Shown here piece by piece: positions 46,813 through 55,432 of a stretch of 64,000 bases of DNA. A model generated the notes under the pieces. The model did not search any database and had not been told where the DNA came from. It saw only the letters and a program-made list of their open reading frames with translations. Each line of letters starts with the position of its first letter. The stretch's first letter is position 1. Source of the stretch: Novipirellula galeiformis (GTDB lineage: Bacteria > Planctomycetota > Planctomycetia > Pirellulales > Pirellulaceae); NCBI RefSeq assembly GCF_007860095.1, contig NZ_SJPT01000001.1:696212-760211 (forward strand), written 5' to 3'. The translations under genes and the position numbers were made by a program.

Positions 46813-47226
46813 ATGAAGCGATTTCATTCACTCGGCCTGCGGGGCGCGATGGCCTTGATGGTTTTGGGAATCCTGGGTTGCGGCCCCAAGAGCGGCGTAG
46901 AGCGGCACGATCTTTCAGGCACGGTCACCTTTAAAGGTAATCCTGTGCCGGTGGGGATGGTTTCATTCGAGCCGATCGAGAAGGGGGGCGGAGGCGGATT
47001 TGCCCCGATCCGAAATGGTGAGTTCGACACGGCCGATGGAGGCCGAGGCGCGCTGAGCGGGACCACGGCCGTTCGGATCACGGGCTTTGACGGAATCAAA
47101 GATCCGAGTAATCCCGATGCTCCTCCGAAAGCCTTGTTTCCTGCTTACGAAACGACGATCGACCTGGACGACGATCAGGATGAAATCGAGTTCGCGTTGC
47201 CCCTGGAAGACGCTCAACCGAATTAA
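46813..47226 (+). CDS. Planctomycete-type small lipoprotein
   Basis: 137 aa. Lipobox near residues 20-23 (MVLGILGCG). The mature part begins with the beta-rich motif HDLSGTVTFKGNPVPVGMVSF, a transthyretin/carboxypeptidase-regulatory-like start seen in many small planctomycete lipoproteins that sit beside DUF1559 genes. Acidic C-terminus. It follows the DUF1559 gene by 18 bp, suggesting joint surface localisation; function unknown. Confidence 0.8.
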   Translation: MKRFHSLGLRGAMALMVLGILGCGPKSGVERHDLSGTVTFKGNPVPVGMVSFEPIEKGGGGGFAPIRNGEFDTADGGRGALSGTTAVRITGFDGIKDPSNPDAPPKALFPAYETTIDLDDDQDEIEFALPLEDAQPN

Positions 47227-47283
47227 TCCGGAGCCGGTTTTTCCAGGATTTGACAATACAATTCTCCCTCTACCCCAACAGAC

Positions 47284-48474
47284 ATGGCGACCATGCTCAA
47301 TCGACGAAATCTCATCAAAGCGGCCGCAACTTGGGGAGGAGCTTGGGCCCTGCCTAGCTTGCCGACAAACGGTTGGGCGAAATCGTATGGCGAAGATCGT
47401 CCGTTGCTTCGCCCGGTTTTTGACGAGGTCATTTGCCCCGAGACGGCGGAGCATCCTCGAAACGATCACCAATTGATCTTGCCGTTGGATTCCGACCGTC
47501 TGATGCTGGTTTGGTCCGAATACTACTTGAATGCGGAGAAGCCATCGCAGCGAGAGGGAAATGCAAGAATTGGAGATGAAGTCTCATGCCAGATTTCTAG
47601 CATAACGTCGTCCGATCGAGGCCGCACGTGGGGCGACCGACGCGTGCTGCAACCCAATCAGTGGCAACACAACGTCAAGCAGTCCAATCTGGTTCGGCTT
47701 TCTGAGAACGAAATTTTGTTGTTCTATGTTGGCTGGGATTCGGCGACCAATCGCAATGTCTTTCGGCGACGCTCGCTCGACAATGGCCAAACATGGGACG
47801 AGCAAGTGCAAATCTCAAAGCCTGGCTGGTACTGCAACAACGCCGATCGTGCGATTCGCTTAAGTACCGGGCGGATCATCTTGCCGGCGCATGGCCCATT
47901 CGACCCTCGCTATATCGGCGGCACGCGTTATCGGGGGGCCGACCTGCATTCGTTTGTCTATTATTCGGACGACGGTTTTCGGACTTGGAAGACCAGCAAA
48001 AACAGCATGACGGCCCAGGGGCGAGGATGTCACGAGCCGACCATCGTCGAGTTGAAAGATGGCAGCCTGTATTGCCTGATGCGAAATACGAATAAGAAAC
48101 AGTATGCCAGTATTTCTACCGATGGCGGCGAAAGCTGGTCGACGCCACAGCCGACCGTACTGACTTCCCCCGAGGCCCCCGCGCTGCTCAAGCGAATTCC
48201 CGCCACCGGCGACTTGATGGTGATCTGGAACAACGTCAGCTCGAGCTCCAATTGGCCGAGAACGCCGCTTAGCGTCGCCATTTCAGACGATGAAGCGAAA
48301 ACGTGGAAGCACGTTCAAGACATCGACAATCGCAACAACTTTGAGGTCGCCTATCCCTCGGCAACTTTCGTCGATGATGAGGTGTTAGTTGCCTATTACT
48401 CGCGAGACACTAAGGGAAGCCGAGGCTCCGAGGTAACGCTGCGAATCTATAAAACCGACCAGCTATACGCCTAG
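47284..48474 (+). CDS. Secreted sialidase-like (BNR repeat) protein
   Basis: 396 aa with a Tat-like leader (NRRNLIKAAATWGGAWALP). Five Asp-box motifs mark a six-bladed propeller: SSDRGRTW, SLDNGQTW, SDDGFRTW, STDGGESW and SDDEAKTW. RNDHQLILP near the N-terminus and GRGCHEPTIVELKDG may form the active site, but the arginine triad cannot be assigned with confidence, so substrate could be a sialic acid or another sugar. It ends a three-gene unit divergent from the XylR-like regulator. Confidence 0.85.
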   Translation: MATMLNRRNLIKAAATWGGAWALPSLPTNGWAKSYGEDRPLLRPVFDEVICPETAEHPRNDHQLILPLDSDRLMLVWSEYYLNAEKPSQREGNARIGDEVSCQISSITSSDRGRTWGDRRVLQPNQWQHNVKQSNLVRLSENEILLFYVGWDSATNRNVFRRRSLDNGQTWDEQVQISKPGWYCNNADRAIRLSTGRIILPAHGPFDPRYIGGTRYRGADLHSFVYYSDDGFRTWKTSKNSMTAQGRGCHEPTIVELKDGSLYCLMRNTNKKQYASISTDGGESWSTPQPTVLTSPEAPALLKRIPATGDLMVIWNNVSSSSNWPRTPLSVAISDDEAKTWKHVQDIDNRNNFEVAYPSATFVDDEVLVAYYSRDTKGSRGSEVTLRIYKTDQLYA

Positions 48475-48589
48475 GCAGAAAACAAAGGTGTCTGGATTGA
48501 AGGCAGAAAAGGGGAAGGGATTCGTTTTCGAGTGTGCAGCGGTCTAGCATTGGTACTTTGGTGATTGATCCGGCACGGGGTGTTGAGCG

Positions 48590-48968
48590 ATGCCGTGAAT
48601 GAAACGTGCCGATGAAGCAGGCTGCGTCTACCATGCCTTGAACCGGGGCAATGCGAGGCGAGAGCTATTCCATGAACCCGAGGGCAGCCTGGCGTTTTGG
48701 TGAACGATTCACCAAGCCTCAGAAAAGTACCCCGTGGACTTATCTGTCTTCTGCTTGATGCCATCACCAATGGCACTTGGTGGTTCGCCCTCGGAAACAC
48801 GGACGGAGAGGCAAGCTTCTCGGTTGGCCGATGCGACGTCCAACGCACTGGCTACGCCAGGTCAACGAACCACTTTCCAAGAAGGAACTGGAAACGATCT
48901 GGAACTCCGTCGTCTGAAACCGACCCTACGGCAGTGAAGAATGGATCGGTACAAAAAAAACGGCGTGA
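48590..48968 (+). pseudogene. Decayed RAYT (REP-associated tyrosine transposase, Y1/IS200-like)
   Basis: Pieces of a Y1 transposase can be read in order. From ATG 48590 the frame gives MPxMKRADEAGCVYHALNRG then NARRELFHEPEGSLAFW and EKYPVDLSVFCLMP. A frameshift near 48762-48768 moves to the frame of HQWHLVVRPRKHGRR, where the family has the catalytic MPNHxH motif. The middle with the catalytic Tyr is deleted; the frame goes straight on to RPTHWLRQVNEPLSKKELET and NRPYGSEEWIG, the typical RAYT end. Three TGA stops (48596, 48701, 48915) sit where Arg CGA is expected. The end overlaps the terminator of the next gene. Confidence 0.82.
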
Positions 48969-48990
48969 GTGAAATCACGCCGTTTGAAAT
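48950..48990 (-). terminator. Rho-independent terminator of the Gfo/Idh gene
   Basis: A perfect 11-bp stem (48958-48968 with 48975-48985) and 6-nt loop; on the minus strand it is followed by eight or nine T (48953-48960). It ends the DoxX-Gfo/Idh transcript about 85 bp after the stop codon. Confidence 0.88.
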
Positions 48991-49072
48991 CAGGTTCTTT
49001 TAAGATCTGGCTCGCTAAGCCCAACCCGTACGAAACGGTTAGCCAGTTTCGCTACATAGTTGACCTTGAAAA

Positions 49073-50920
49073 TTAAGCGACTGGCTTTTTCATGAATTCG
49101 CGTTCGACTTCGATCTTGCTGCCATCGGGCGTTGCATCGTTGTCGATATCGAACCACTCTTCCTTGAATTCCAGGTAACCGCCCTTGCCCGCGTTCGCGT
49201 TCTTCAGCGCTACATTGGTTCCCAATGCGATGACCGCGTCGCCCATTGCGACGGCGGGGTAGCAACGAGGTCGGTTCTCTTTGTCTGGGTTGCGGATGCA
49301 ATATGCCCAGTGCTCGATCTCTTCGCGGTAGCCGCGGCTGACCGGACCGGAATCCGCTGCTTTCGCCACGGGTGCGGCGAAGTCTCCGCTGGCGCTGGTG
49401 TCCAAGGCGTAGCCGCCACCCTTCTTGCTGATCCCGACCTTGCTGCTTGTGTCGCTGTTGCGATAGAGCATCACGTCGGTTTCTTTGTCGAGGATCAAGG
49501 TTCCCTTGGATCCTAGCACCACTTCGCCCCAGCCGCCGAAGCCGTTGCCATTGATCGACGAATAGGTGACCACGACTTTCTTGTTCGGGTCGGTATCGTA
49601 GCCAGGGACGGGGCCGTTGCCGGGGTTCTTTTCGTTGGGGTACTTTTCGACGCGATCGTAATAGCCGACGTCGAAGGTTTCGGAGTACTCAGGGCCAGGG
49701 AACTCGTACATGCAATAGACATGGTCGCCGACTTCGCGATCCAGGGGCATGATGTGTCGGCCGCCGACCGCGTGAACGCTGAGCGGATGGACTTTCTTGC
49801 CATCGTCACGAAGCGAGCTGAGGAAGATGCTGACCGCATCGAGTTGGTGGCTGCCAAGTTCGGCCATCAAACCGGCACCGGTGCGGTCAAACAAACGCCA
49901 GCGATGGAGTTCTTCCATGGCCGTGAAAATCTTGCCTTGGAGCGTAAAGTCTTGGTAGCCAAACTTCGATGGATCGACGTTCTTGTCCGCATCCCAAGCG
50001 GTCCACAATGCGATCTCGTTTTGTAGCCGAACGATCTCATCAGGATTCTTTTCCGTCTTCAGTTTGTTGACTCGGTGAGCCAAGTCTCGGGCGATACGGT
50101 CAAACTTTTTGTCGCTGCCGACGATCTTTTCACCGCCGGGCAATGGCATCGACCAACTGTCACCGCCGGGCAAGTTGCCACGGTGCCATTGGGCGCGAAT
50201 GTGATGCAATTGGCCAAGTAGACCCCAGCGAATCAGGTTAATGGCGTTGTCATATTTGACGTTGTAGTGACGTTGATGACCGGTCGCCAAATGCAGCGGG
50301 TTGCCGTTGGGATCCTTCAGTTCCGCCGCCATCCGCGACATCACCTTGCACTGGGCCACATTGTGAGCCATCAGTTTTTCGGTCAACACATGCAGCCCCT
50401 TTTCCATCGCCAACGCGGCGACCGAAGCGTGCAACCAAAGCGGCAATGCGATGATCACGGCCTCGATGTCGGGGTCGTTTAGGCACTCCATGATGCCGCC
50501 ATTATCGGCGTTGTAAACCTTGACGTTTTTGCGTGCTTCGGCCTCATCCTTGTAGCCTGCCACGCTAATCAAGCCGGGCCGACGCCCCAGCGCCGAGGGG
50601 CTCGACCAATCGCCATGAAACGCACGGTGCTCGCTGTAGGGGCGAATGTCACAAACCGCTTTGATGTCCACGTATTCGGGATTGCAGCCCCCGATCAAGA
50701 CGTTGCCTTCGTCTCCGGTTCCAATCACGGCAACGCGAACGGGATCATTGACTTTGCCGTAGCCGAAATAGGCGGCTCCCAAACCCGCACCGCTGACCGC
50801 ACCGGCAGCGACAATGCCGCGTAAAAAGTCTCGACGATTGACGTCGTAGTAACTTCCTACCGCTTCGTAGTAATTGTCTTCGCCAATTTTGCGTTGTTCC
50901 GCTGAAAGTTTGTCGACCAT
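49073..50920 (-). CDS. Secreted Gfo/Idh/MocA-family oxidoreductase
   Basis: 615 aa, long for the family. A twin-arginine leader lies inside the first 55 residues (NRRDFLRGIVAAGAVSG). The NAD(P)-binding site is VRVAVIGTGDEGNVLIGG near residue 62. The family EKP motif reads TEKLMAHN, and the second domain has GLMAELGSHQLDAVSIF and RHIMPL. An insertion with WTAWDADKNVDPSKFGYQDF lies in the middle. Sugar or inositol oxidation is the family role; the substrate is unknown. It starts 72 bp after the DoxX-like gene on the same strand. Confidence 0.9.
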   Translation of the reverse strand: MVDKLSAEQRKIGEDNYYEAVGSYYDVNRRDFLRGIVAAGAVSGAGLGAAYFGYGKVNDPVRVAVIGTGDEGNVLIGGCNPEYVDIKAVCDIRPYSEHRAFHGDWSSPSALGRRPGLISVAGYKDEAEARKNVKVYNADNGGIMECLNDPDIEAVIIALPLWLHASVAALAMEKGLHVLTEKLMAHNVAQCKVMSRMAAELKDPNGNPLHLATGHQRHYNVKYDNAINLIRWGLLGQLHHIRAQWHRGNLPGGDSWSMPLPGGEKIVGSDKKFDRIARDLAHRVNKLKTEKNPDEIVRLQNEIALWTAWDADKNVDPSKFGYQDFTLQGKIFTAMEELHRWRLFDRTGAGLMAELGSHQLDAVSIFLSSLRDDGKKVHPLSVHAVGGRHIMPLDREVGDHVYCMYEFPGPEYSETFDVGYYDRVEKYPNEKNPGNGPVPGYDTDPNKKVVVTYSSINGNGFGGWGEVVLGSKGTLILDKETDVMLYRNSDTSSKVGISKKGGGYALDTSASGDFAAPVAKAADSGPVSRGYREEIEHWAYCIRNPDKENRPRCYPAVAMGDAVIALGTNVALKNANAGKGGYLEFKEEWFDIDNDATPDGSKIEVEREFMKKPVA

Positions 50921-50992
50921 CGTTCTCTACCTTGTCGCTATGTTGAATCGTTGTATTGAATGAGTTGAAATTCGGACGCTATCGAGGAGGGG

Positions 50993-52000
50993 CTAGGCTT
51001 CGTCGCTTGGGACGCCCCCCGCCATTTTGCGTACGATCAAATGGAGGAAGTAATCCAGACCTGCGAATCGTCCTGCGCCGGTTCCTGCAAGCACCAGGCA
51101 CGCCATTCCTTCAATCAGTTGATAGTAAGTGGATCCTGGGCCCGAAGTCGGTGGGTATTGACTCAGGAATACGGAAATCAAAAAACCAGCTGCGGCTAAG
51201 GCAGCGACCGGAGTAAAGAGCCCGAATAATATGCAAAGTCCCACCGCGATATCGAAATAGGGAACAATCGAATCGATCACGCTGGTGTCAATTCGCGCTG
51301 AACGAGGAACGGAGGGGGCGAAAGCACGGTGCGACTGGATTTGCTCCGGAGTGGCAATCGCGATCAGAGAGGAGGTGAGGTTCTCCCAGATTTTTTCGAT
51401 ATCATTCATCGCTCCGGCGCCTTTGGAAACCCACTCCTTGCGGATCGTTTCGCGTTGGCCACCTAGACTCGACACTCCGTCACGCACGGGGTCGACCGCC
51501 AAATCGGCGACTCGGCTTTTGCCGAGTTCATATTCCTCTAAGTCGTTCGCATACTCATCGATCACATGATCGTATTGTACCAAGGCGTTTTTGTAGACTT
51601 CTTGAGCTTGTCGGTTTTGCTTCTTGTCGAACTTGTAGTGGTCGCTGATTTTCGCCCAGACCAATTTCCATTCGCTGTCGATGCGTTGGCGATCTAAACG
51701 AATTTTACCATCATGGTCCCAGACGAGTCCACGATAATGCTCGGCAAAGGGGCCTTTGGCATTGGCGAAAAATGGGGCTGCGGACCATTTGCCCGACGAC
51801 ACCTTGTCGACCCCCTCGGTGTAAAAATGCCAGCCGACCGACAGGCGAAGTAGCACCAGCATGGTGATGCCCACCAGTCCCAGTAATCTTGGAGAAAGCC
51901 CCCAGCCAACGGCCAAACGCAGCGGCAACAATACAAGCTCTCTCACTGAAGGACGACTCCGAACAAAGGACAAGCAAGAACCAGGGGTGGGCGTGTCCAC
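50993..52000 (-). CDS. DoxX-family membrane protein with a large soluble insertion
   Basis: 335 aa. Hydrophobic segments near residues 37-56 (LLGLVGITMLVLLRLSVGW), 247-292 and 300-330 match the four-helix DoxX fold, with YFDIAVGLCILFGLFTPVAAL and YQLIEGMACLVLAGTGAGRFAGLD as diagnostic parts. Between the first and second helix lies a charged stretch of about 185 residues, mainly coiled coil (KISDHYKFDKKQNRQAQEVY), absent from small DoxX proteins. It is upstream of the Gfo/Idh gene; DoxX proteins often supply electrons or quinone contact to secreted oxidoreductases, an inference here. Confidence 0.82.
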   Translation of the reverse strand: MDTPTPGSCLSFVRSRPSVRELVLLPLRLAVGWGLSPRLLGLVGITMLVLLRLSVGWHFYTEGVDKVSSGKWSAAPFFANAKGPFAEHYRGLVWDHDGKIRLDRQRIDSEWKLVWAKISDHYKFDKKQNRQAQEVYKNALVQYDHVIDEYANDLEEYELGKSRVADLAVDPVRDGVSSLGGQRETIRKEWVSKGAGAMNDIEKIWENLTSSLIAIATPEQIQSHRAFAPSVPRSARIDTSVIDSIVPYFDIAVGLCILFGLFTPVAALAAAGFLISVFLSQYPPTSGPGSTYYQLIEGMACLVLAGTGAGRFAGLDYFLHLIVRKMAGGVPSDEA

Positions 52001-52242
52001 GACTGGTAACAGGTGGGTTGGAAAGTTGAGGATTCGGTTAAAAAAAACCGCACGCTGCGGCCCATTATGTCACCTGAACGGGAAATCGCCAAGGATAAAG
52101 GGACTCAAAATTCCCCACGTCTGCTTGAGAAGGCAATTGGACACCTCAAGAGGGGACCTTCTGGTTGCATGTCCACTGCCCCTCCCCCGATTTACTTTGG
52201 GGGTGCCGTCCTGTTTACCTCTTTTATTCGCAAGAGGGAGGA

Positions 52243-52278
52243 GTGAGCAGGCTTAGAGAGGTGAGCAGGCTTAGAGAG
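52243..52278. repeat. 18-bp tandem duplication
   Basis: GTGAGCAGGCTTAGAGAG occurs twice without a gap; the paralogous segment near 54225 has one copy only. Confidence 0.9.
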
Positions 52279-52354
52279 GAAGGAGCCGTTGCTGACTCGA
52301 TTCCTTCATGCATTCGATCTACAGCGTCGCTGGATACGTCTTGCCGAGCTGTGT

Positions 52355-52388
52355 TGCCCGACTCCGAAATGTGCCCGACTCCGAAATG
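52355..52388. repeat. 17-bp tandem duplication
   Basis: TGCCCGACTCCGAAATG occurs twice without a gap; the paralogous segment near 54320 has one diverged copy. Confidence 0.9.
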
Positions 52389-52443
52389 GACGTGAGAGTG
52401 AAGCGGGGTTGGTTTGGTTTACCGACAGCGGCTGGCTGAATCC

Positions 52444-52479
52444 TGCGCCTTCACGTTGAGTAGCGCCTTCACATTGAGT
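52444..52479. repeat. 18-bp tandem duplication
   Basis: Two adjacent units differing at two positions (TGCGCCTTCACGTTGAGT and AGCGCCTTCACATTGAGT); the paralogous segment near 54400 has a single unit. Confidence 0.85.
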
Positions 52480-52522
52480 GATGGCGGGCGGGAATCAGCC
52501 CTGCCGCGTGAATTTGAGGTTC

Positions 52523-52563
52523 GAGGGGGGGCACATGCTTCGGTGAGCGTGGCCCTCCCCCTC
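52523..52563 (-). terminator. Putative terminator hairpin after DUF1559 copy A
   Basis: An imperfect G/C-rich inverted repeat placed like the one after copy B. No T run follows on the minus strand. Confidence 0.4.
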
Positions 52564-52611
52564 CGTCTTCTATCAAACCGAGTGATTCAAACGTGCTGAA
52601 CCGTGAAGCTA

Positions 52612-53511
52612 TTAGAATGACTCGATGACTTCGCCGCTGTTGATGGTACCGAGCGCCGACCACGTTTTGATGTTGATCGACTCGGTCAGGAAGTGGATGC
52701 TTCCATCGCCGAACAACACCTGTGCTCCTCCGGGATGCACGCTGCTGGTCGTATACGCATAGTTTCCGTTGATGACGTACACATCGTCGGACGCCCGCTC
52801 GATGCGAGTCCAGATGCGATAAGGGATGTTGTCGTAAGAGCCCATCCACAATGAACCTTGAGGTGTTCCTTGCGTCGTTCTTTCAGTAATGACGATGGTG
52901 TTGCTCAAGCCGTCGATGAAATCGCGGAACTTTCGCGGTGTCGGTATATCGGTTGATTCGGGCATGGCAGCGAACTGATCCGAGCAAGTCGTCGCCGTGG
53001 GGCTGTTGTAATAACAGGCCGTGCGAGCGCCAACGTAGTTGGATTTGCCATAACTTCCCATCTCAAGATTGAGCTCGCCCATCGGATCCGAGGGGCAATT
53101 AAAGCCAGCGATACCTTGCTTGGCATCAATGTCCTTGGCGTTGGTCGCTGCTGGAGTGCCCGATTGAACGCCGACCCAGTAATTAGTCGTTGAATTGCCA
53201 TCAAACGCGAGGTGGCTTTTCATTTGATCGTGAAGGGAGTTTTGCTCCATGAAAGGCAAGACCATTGCGCCCCATGCGATCCGGTTCTGGATAACGATGC
53301 TAGGAGGTATCGAGTTGAGCGTGTCGTGGTAGTTGTGCAGTGCGAGTCCAATCTGCTTGAGATTGTTTGAACACTGCATTCGGCGAGCGGCCTCGCGAGC
53401 GGACTGGACCGCGGGTAATAGCAGTCCGACCAGAACGCCGATGATCGCGATGACCACAAGCAATTCCACCAGAGTGAATCCGTCGTTTCGTTTCGAGCTG
53501 TAGCGTTTCAT
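52612..53511 (-). CDS. DUF1559 pseudopilin-like protein (copy A of a tandem pair)
   Basis: 299 aa from the ATG at 53511, which has GAGGG eight bases upstream; a longer frame to 53667 lacks one. The prepilin site [16 protein letters not shown] begins at residue 11. The end block is SVHPGGAQVLFGDGSIHFL. It shares most residues with copy B over its whole length, for example LAFDGNSTTNYWVGVQSG and YGKSNYVGARTACY, so the two arose by duplication. Divergence is greatest in residues 65-90 and near 235. Confidence 0.93.
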   Translation of the reverse strand: MKRYSSKRNDGFTLVELLVVIAIIGVLVGLLLPAVQSAREAARRMQCSNNLKQIGLALHNYHDTLNSIPPSIVIQNRIAWGAMVLPFMEQNSLHDQMKSHLAFDGNSTTNYWVGVQSGTPAATNAKDIDAKQGIAGFNCPSDPMGELNLEMGSYGKSNYVGARTACYYNSPTATTCSDQFAAMPESTDIPTPRKFRDFIDGLSNTIVITERTTQGTPQGSLWMGSYDNIPYRIWTRIERASDDVYVINGNYAYTTSSVHPGGAQVLFGDGSIHFLTESINIKTWSALGTINSGEVIESF

Positions 53512-54535
53512 AGAATGACCCTCAAGTACTAGATAAGTAAGGAAAAGAACTTTTTGAAAGCGAGGGGGGGATGAGTAGTGGTGGTCGTGCATCCGCAGCA
53601 TGATAAGAAAATGGGCCCTTGAATCGATTTCGCCTTGGTCTGTGTGAGCAGGGCGAGTCTTCGTCAAGGTGGCGGTGCAAAACTTGCGTGTCCCCTCTTT
53701 CGGTCAATTTGAAATTACCGGATTAGGTGGTCGATGTCTAGGAAATTGTTCCGCTATTTTGCTCTTGAACGCATGAATTTTAGTGGTGCCATTCTTCTGT
53801 TTTAAGAGTTGATAATGGGGGGCATGCATATTTTGGCGACGGGTTCTTGGGGGGCTAGGCAAGCGGCGTACGGTGAAAAACATGCTAGATTCCCGTGTGA
53901 TTCGCCATTGTTGGCGGCTGCCAATAAGCCCTTGTGCAGGTCTTCGGTATCCCGCAGATCGACTTGCTTGGGCGTGCATGGGCATGACACCTCGCGGGGG
54001 CGGATCCCGAGGCTGAAGTGGACGCGATCGGTCCAAGTTCACCGCGATGGTGCCGCTGATGAGTTGCACGCAGCGGTTACAGCGTTACGCGCAGCGGTAG
54101 TGCGGTTCCGCCATGAGGGGCGACGCGGGGGGGCTCGCTTGCGTGTTGCAGTGCCACTTCCGCCGCTTTGCTTTGGGGACGCCGTCGCGTCACCTCTCTT
54201 TTATTGGGAAACAGGTGAGGAGAGAGCAGGCTTAGGGAGGAAGGAGCCGTCGGTGACTCGATTCCTTCAGGCACTGGGTCTAGAGCGTCGTTTGAAACGC
54301 GTTCCAGGGTTGCATGGCGAATGCCGAAATAGAAGTGAGAGCGAAGCGATCGTGGTTGGTTTGGTTTACCGATCGCGGTTGGCTGAATCCAGCGTCTTTA
54401 CATTGAGTGATGGCGGGCGGGGGGGCAGCCTTGCCGTGTGAATTTAAGGTTAGAGGGGGCTCATGCTTTTGTAAGCATGGCCCCCTCTTTCTTCTATTTG
54501 AACGAGTTATTCAGACGTGCTGAACAGTGAGAGCA
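53512..54535. other. Intergenic region between the DUF1559 copies
   Basis: About 1 kb. It includes the upstream region of copy A and the downstream flank of copy B. The ORFs here have no family resemblance. A hairpin lies at 54453-54487. Confidence 0.5.
54453..54487 (-). terminator. Putative terminator hairpin after DUF1559 copy B
   Basis: GAGGGGGCTCATGC (54453-54466) pairs with GCATGGCCCCCTC (54475-54487) except for one bulged T; the loop is 8 nt. On the minus strand no T run follows, so it may act without one or protect the 3' end. It lies about 50 bp after the stop codon. Confidence 0.5.
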
Positions 54536-55432
54536 CTAGTATGGCTCGATGACTTCGCCGCTGTTGACGGTGCCGAGCGCCGCCCAGGTTTTAACGTTGA
54601 TCGAGTCGGTCAAGAAGTGGACGCTTCCATCGCTGAATAGATGCTGTGCCCCTCCTGGATGTACGCTGCTCGTCGTCCAAGGAAAGTTATTGTTGATGAC
54701 GTAATCGGCCGCCTGTCGATAGATGCGTGTCCAGACGCGTGCTCCCTCAGCGTCATAGCTGCCCATCCACAGTGCTCCAAGGGGGGAACCTTGCGTCGTT
54801 CTTTCAGTAATGATCAGGGTATTGCTAAGCCCGTCAACGAAGTCGCGGAACTTCCGTGCTGTCGGTATATCGGTCGATAAGGGCATCGCAGCGTACTGGT
54901 CCGAACATGTTGTCGCCGTGGGGCTGCTGAAGTAACAGGCCGTACGTGCACCTACATAGTTGGACTTGCCGTAATTAGACATCTCCGTGTTGATTTCGCC
55001 CATCGGATCCGAGGGACAGTTGTAGGCAGCAATGCCTTGCCTGGCATCAATGTCGTTGGCGTTGGCGGCCAATGGCGATCCCGATTGGACGCCGACCCAA
55101 TAATTGGTCGTTGAATTGCCGTCAAACGCGAGGTGGTTTTTCATTTGGTCGAACATGGTGTTCTGTTCGAGGTAAGGCAAAATCATCGCACCCCATCCGA
55201 CTCGGTTCTGAGTGACAAAGCTATAGGGCAGCGCATTGAGGGAGTCGTGGTAGTTGTGCAGTGCGAGTCCAATCTGCTTGAAATTGTTCGAGCACTGCAT
55301 TCGGCGAGCGGCCTCGCGAGCGGCCTGAACCGCGGGTAATAGCAGTCCAACCAAGACGCCAATGATCGCGATGACCACAAGCAATTCCACTAGAGTAAAT
55401 CCATCGTTTCGGTTCGCGCGGTAGCGGTTCAT
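54536..55432 (-). CDS. DUF1559 pseudopilin-like protein (copy B of a tandem pair)
   Basis: 298 aa. GAGGG lies eight bases before the ATG, as in copy A. Prepilin site [16 protein letters not shown] at residue 11, then [20 protein letters not shown] with FKQIGLALHNYHD. The end block is SVHPGGAQHLFSDGSVHFL. It is the upstream member of the pair in transcription order. Together with the lipoprotein gene upstream (56197-56649) it forms the usual planctomycete combination of a lipoprotein and pseudopilins. Confidence 0.93.
   Translation of the reverse strand: MNRYRANRNDGFTLVELLVVIAIIGVLVGLLLPAVQAAREAARRMQCSNNFKQIGLALHNYHDSLNALPYSFVTQNRVGWGAMILPYLEQNTMFDQMKNHLAFDGNSTTNYWVGVQSGSPLAANANDIDARQGIAAYNCPSDPMGEINTEMSNYGKSNYVGARTACYFSSPTATTCSDQYAAMPLSTDIPTARKFRDFVDGLSNTLIITERTTQGSPLGALWMGSYDAEGARVWTRIYRQAADYVINNNFPWTTSSVHPGGAQHLFSDGSVHFLTDSINVKTWAALGTVNSGEVIEPY

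Larger units (their letters stand above)
52001..52611. other. Intergenic region, downstream flank of DUF1559 copy A
   Basis: About 600 bp. From near 52130 it is similar to 54080-54535, the matching flank of copy B. It holds three 17-18 bp tandem duplications that copy B lacks, and a hairpin at 52523-52563. No gene was seen. Confidence 0.6.

Noticed and set aside
48596-48917. TGA codons in the RAYT remnant as recoded stops (for example selenocysteine)
   Set aside because: A frameshift and loss of the catalytic Tyr region show decay; the three TGA are simple C-to-T changes of CGA.
52013-52246. 77-codon plus-strand ORF upstream of the DoxX-like gene
   Set aside because: Its counterpart in the paralogous flank is not open and there is no recognisable motif.
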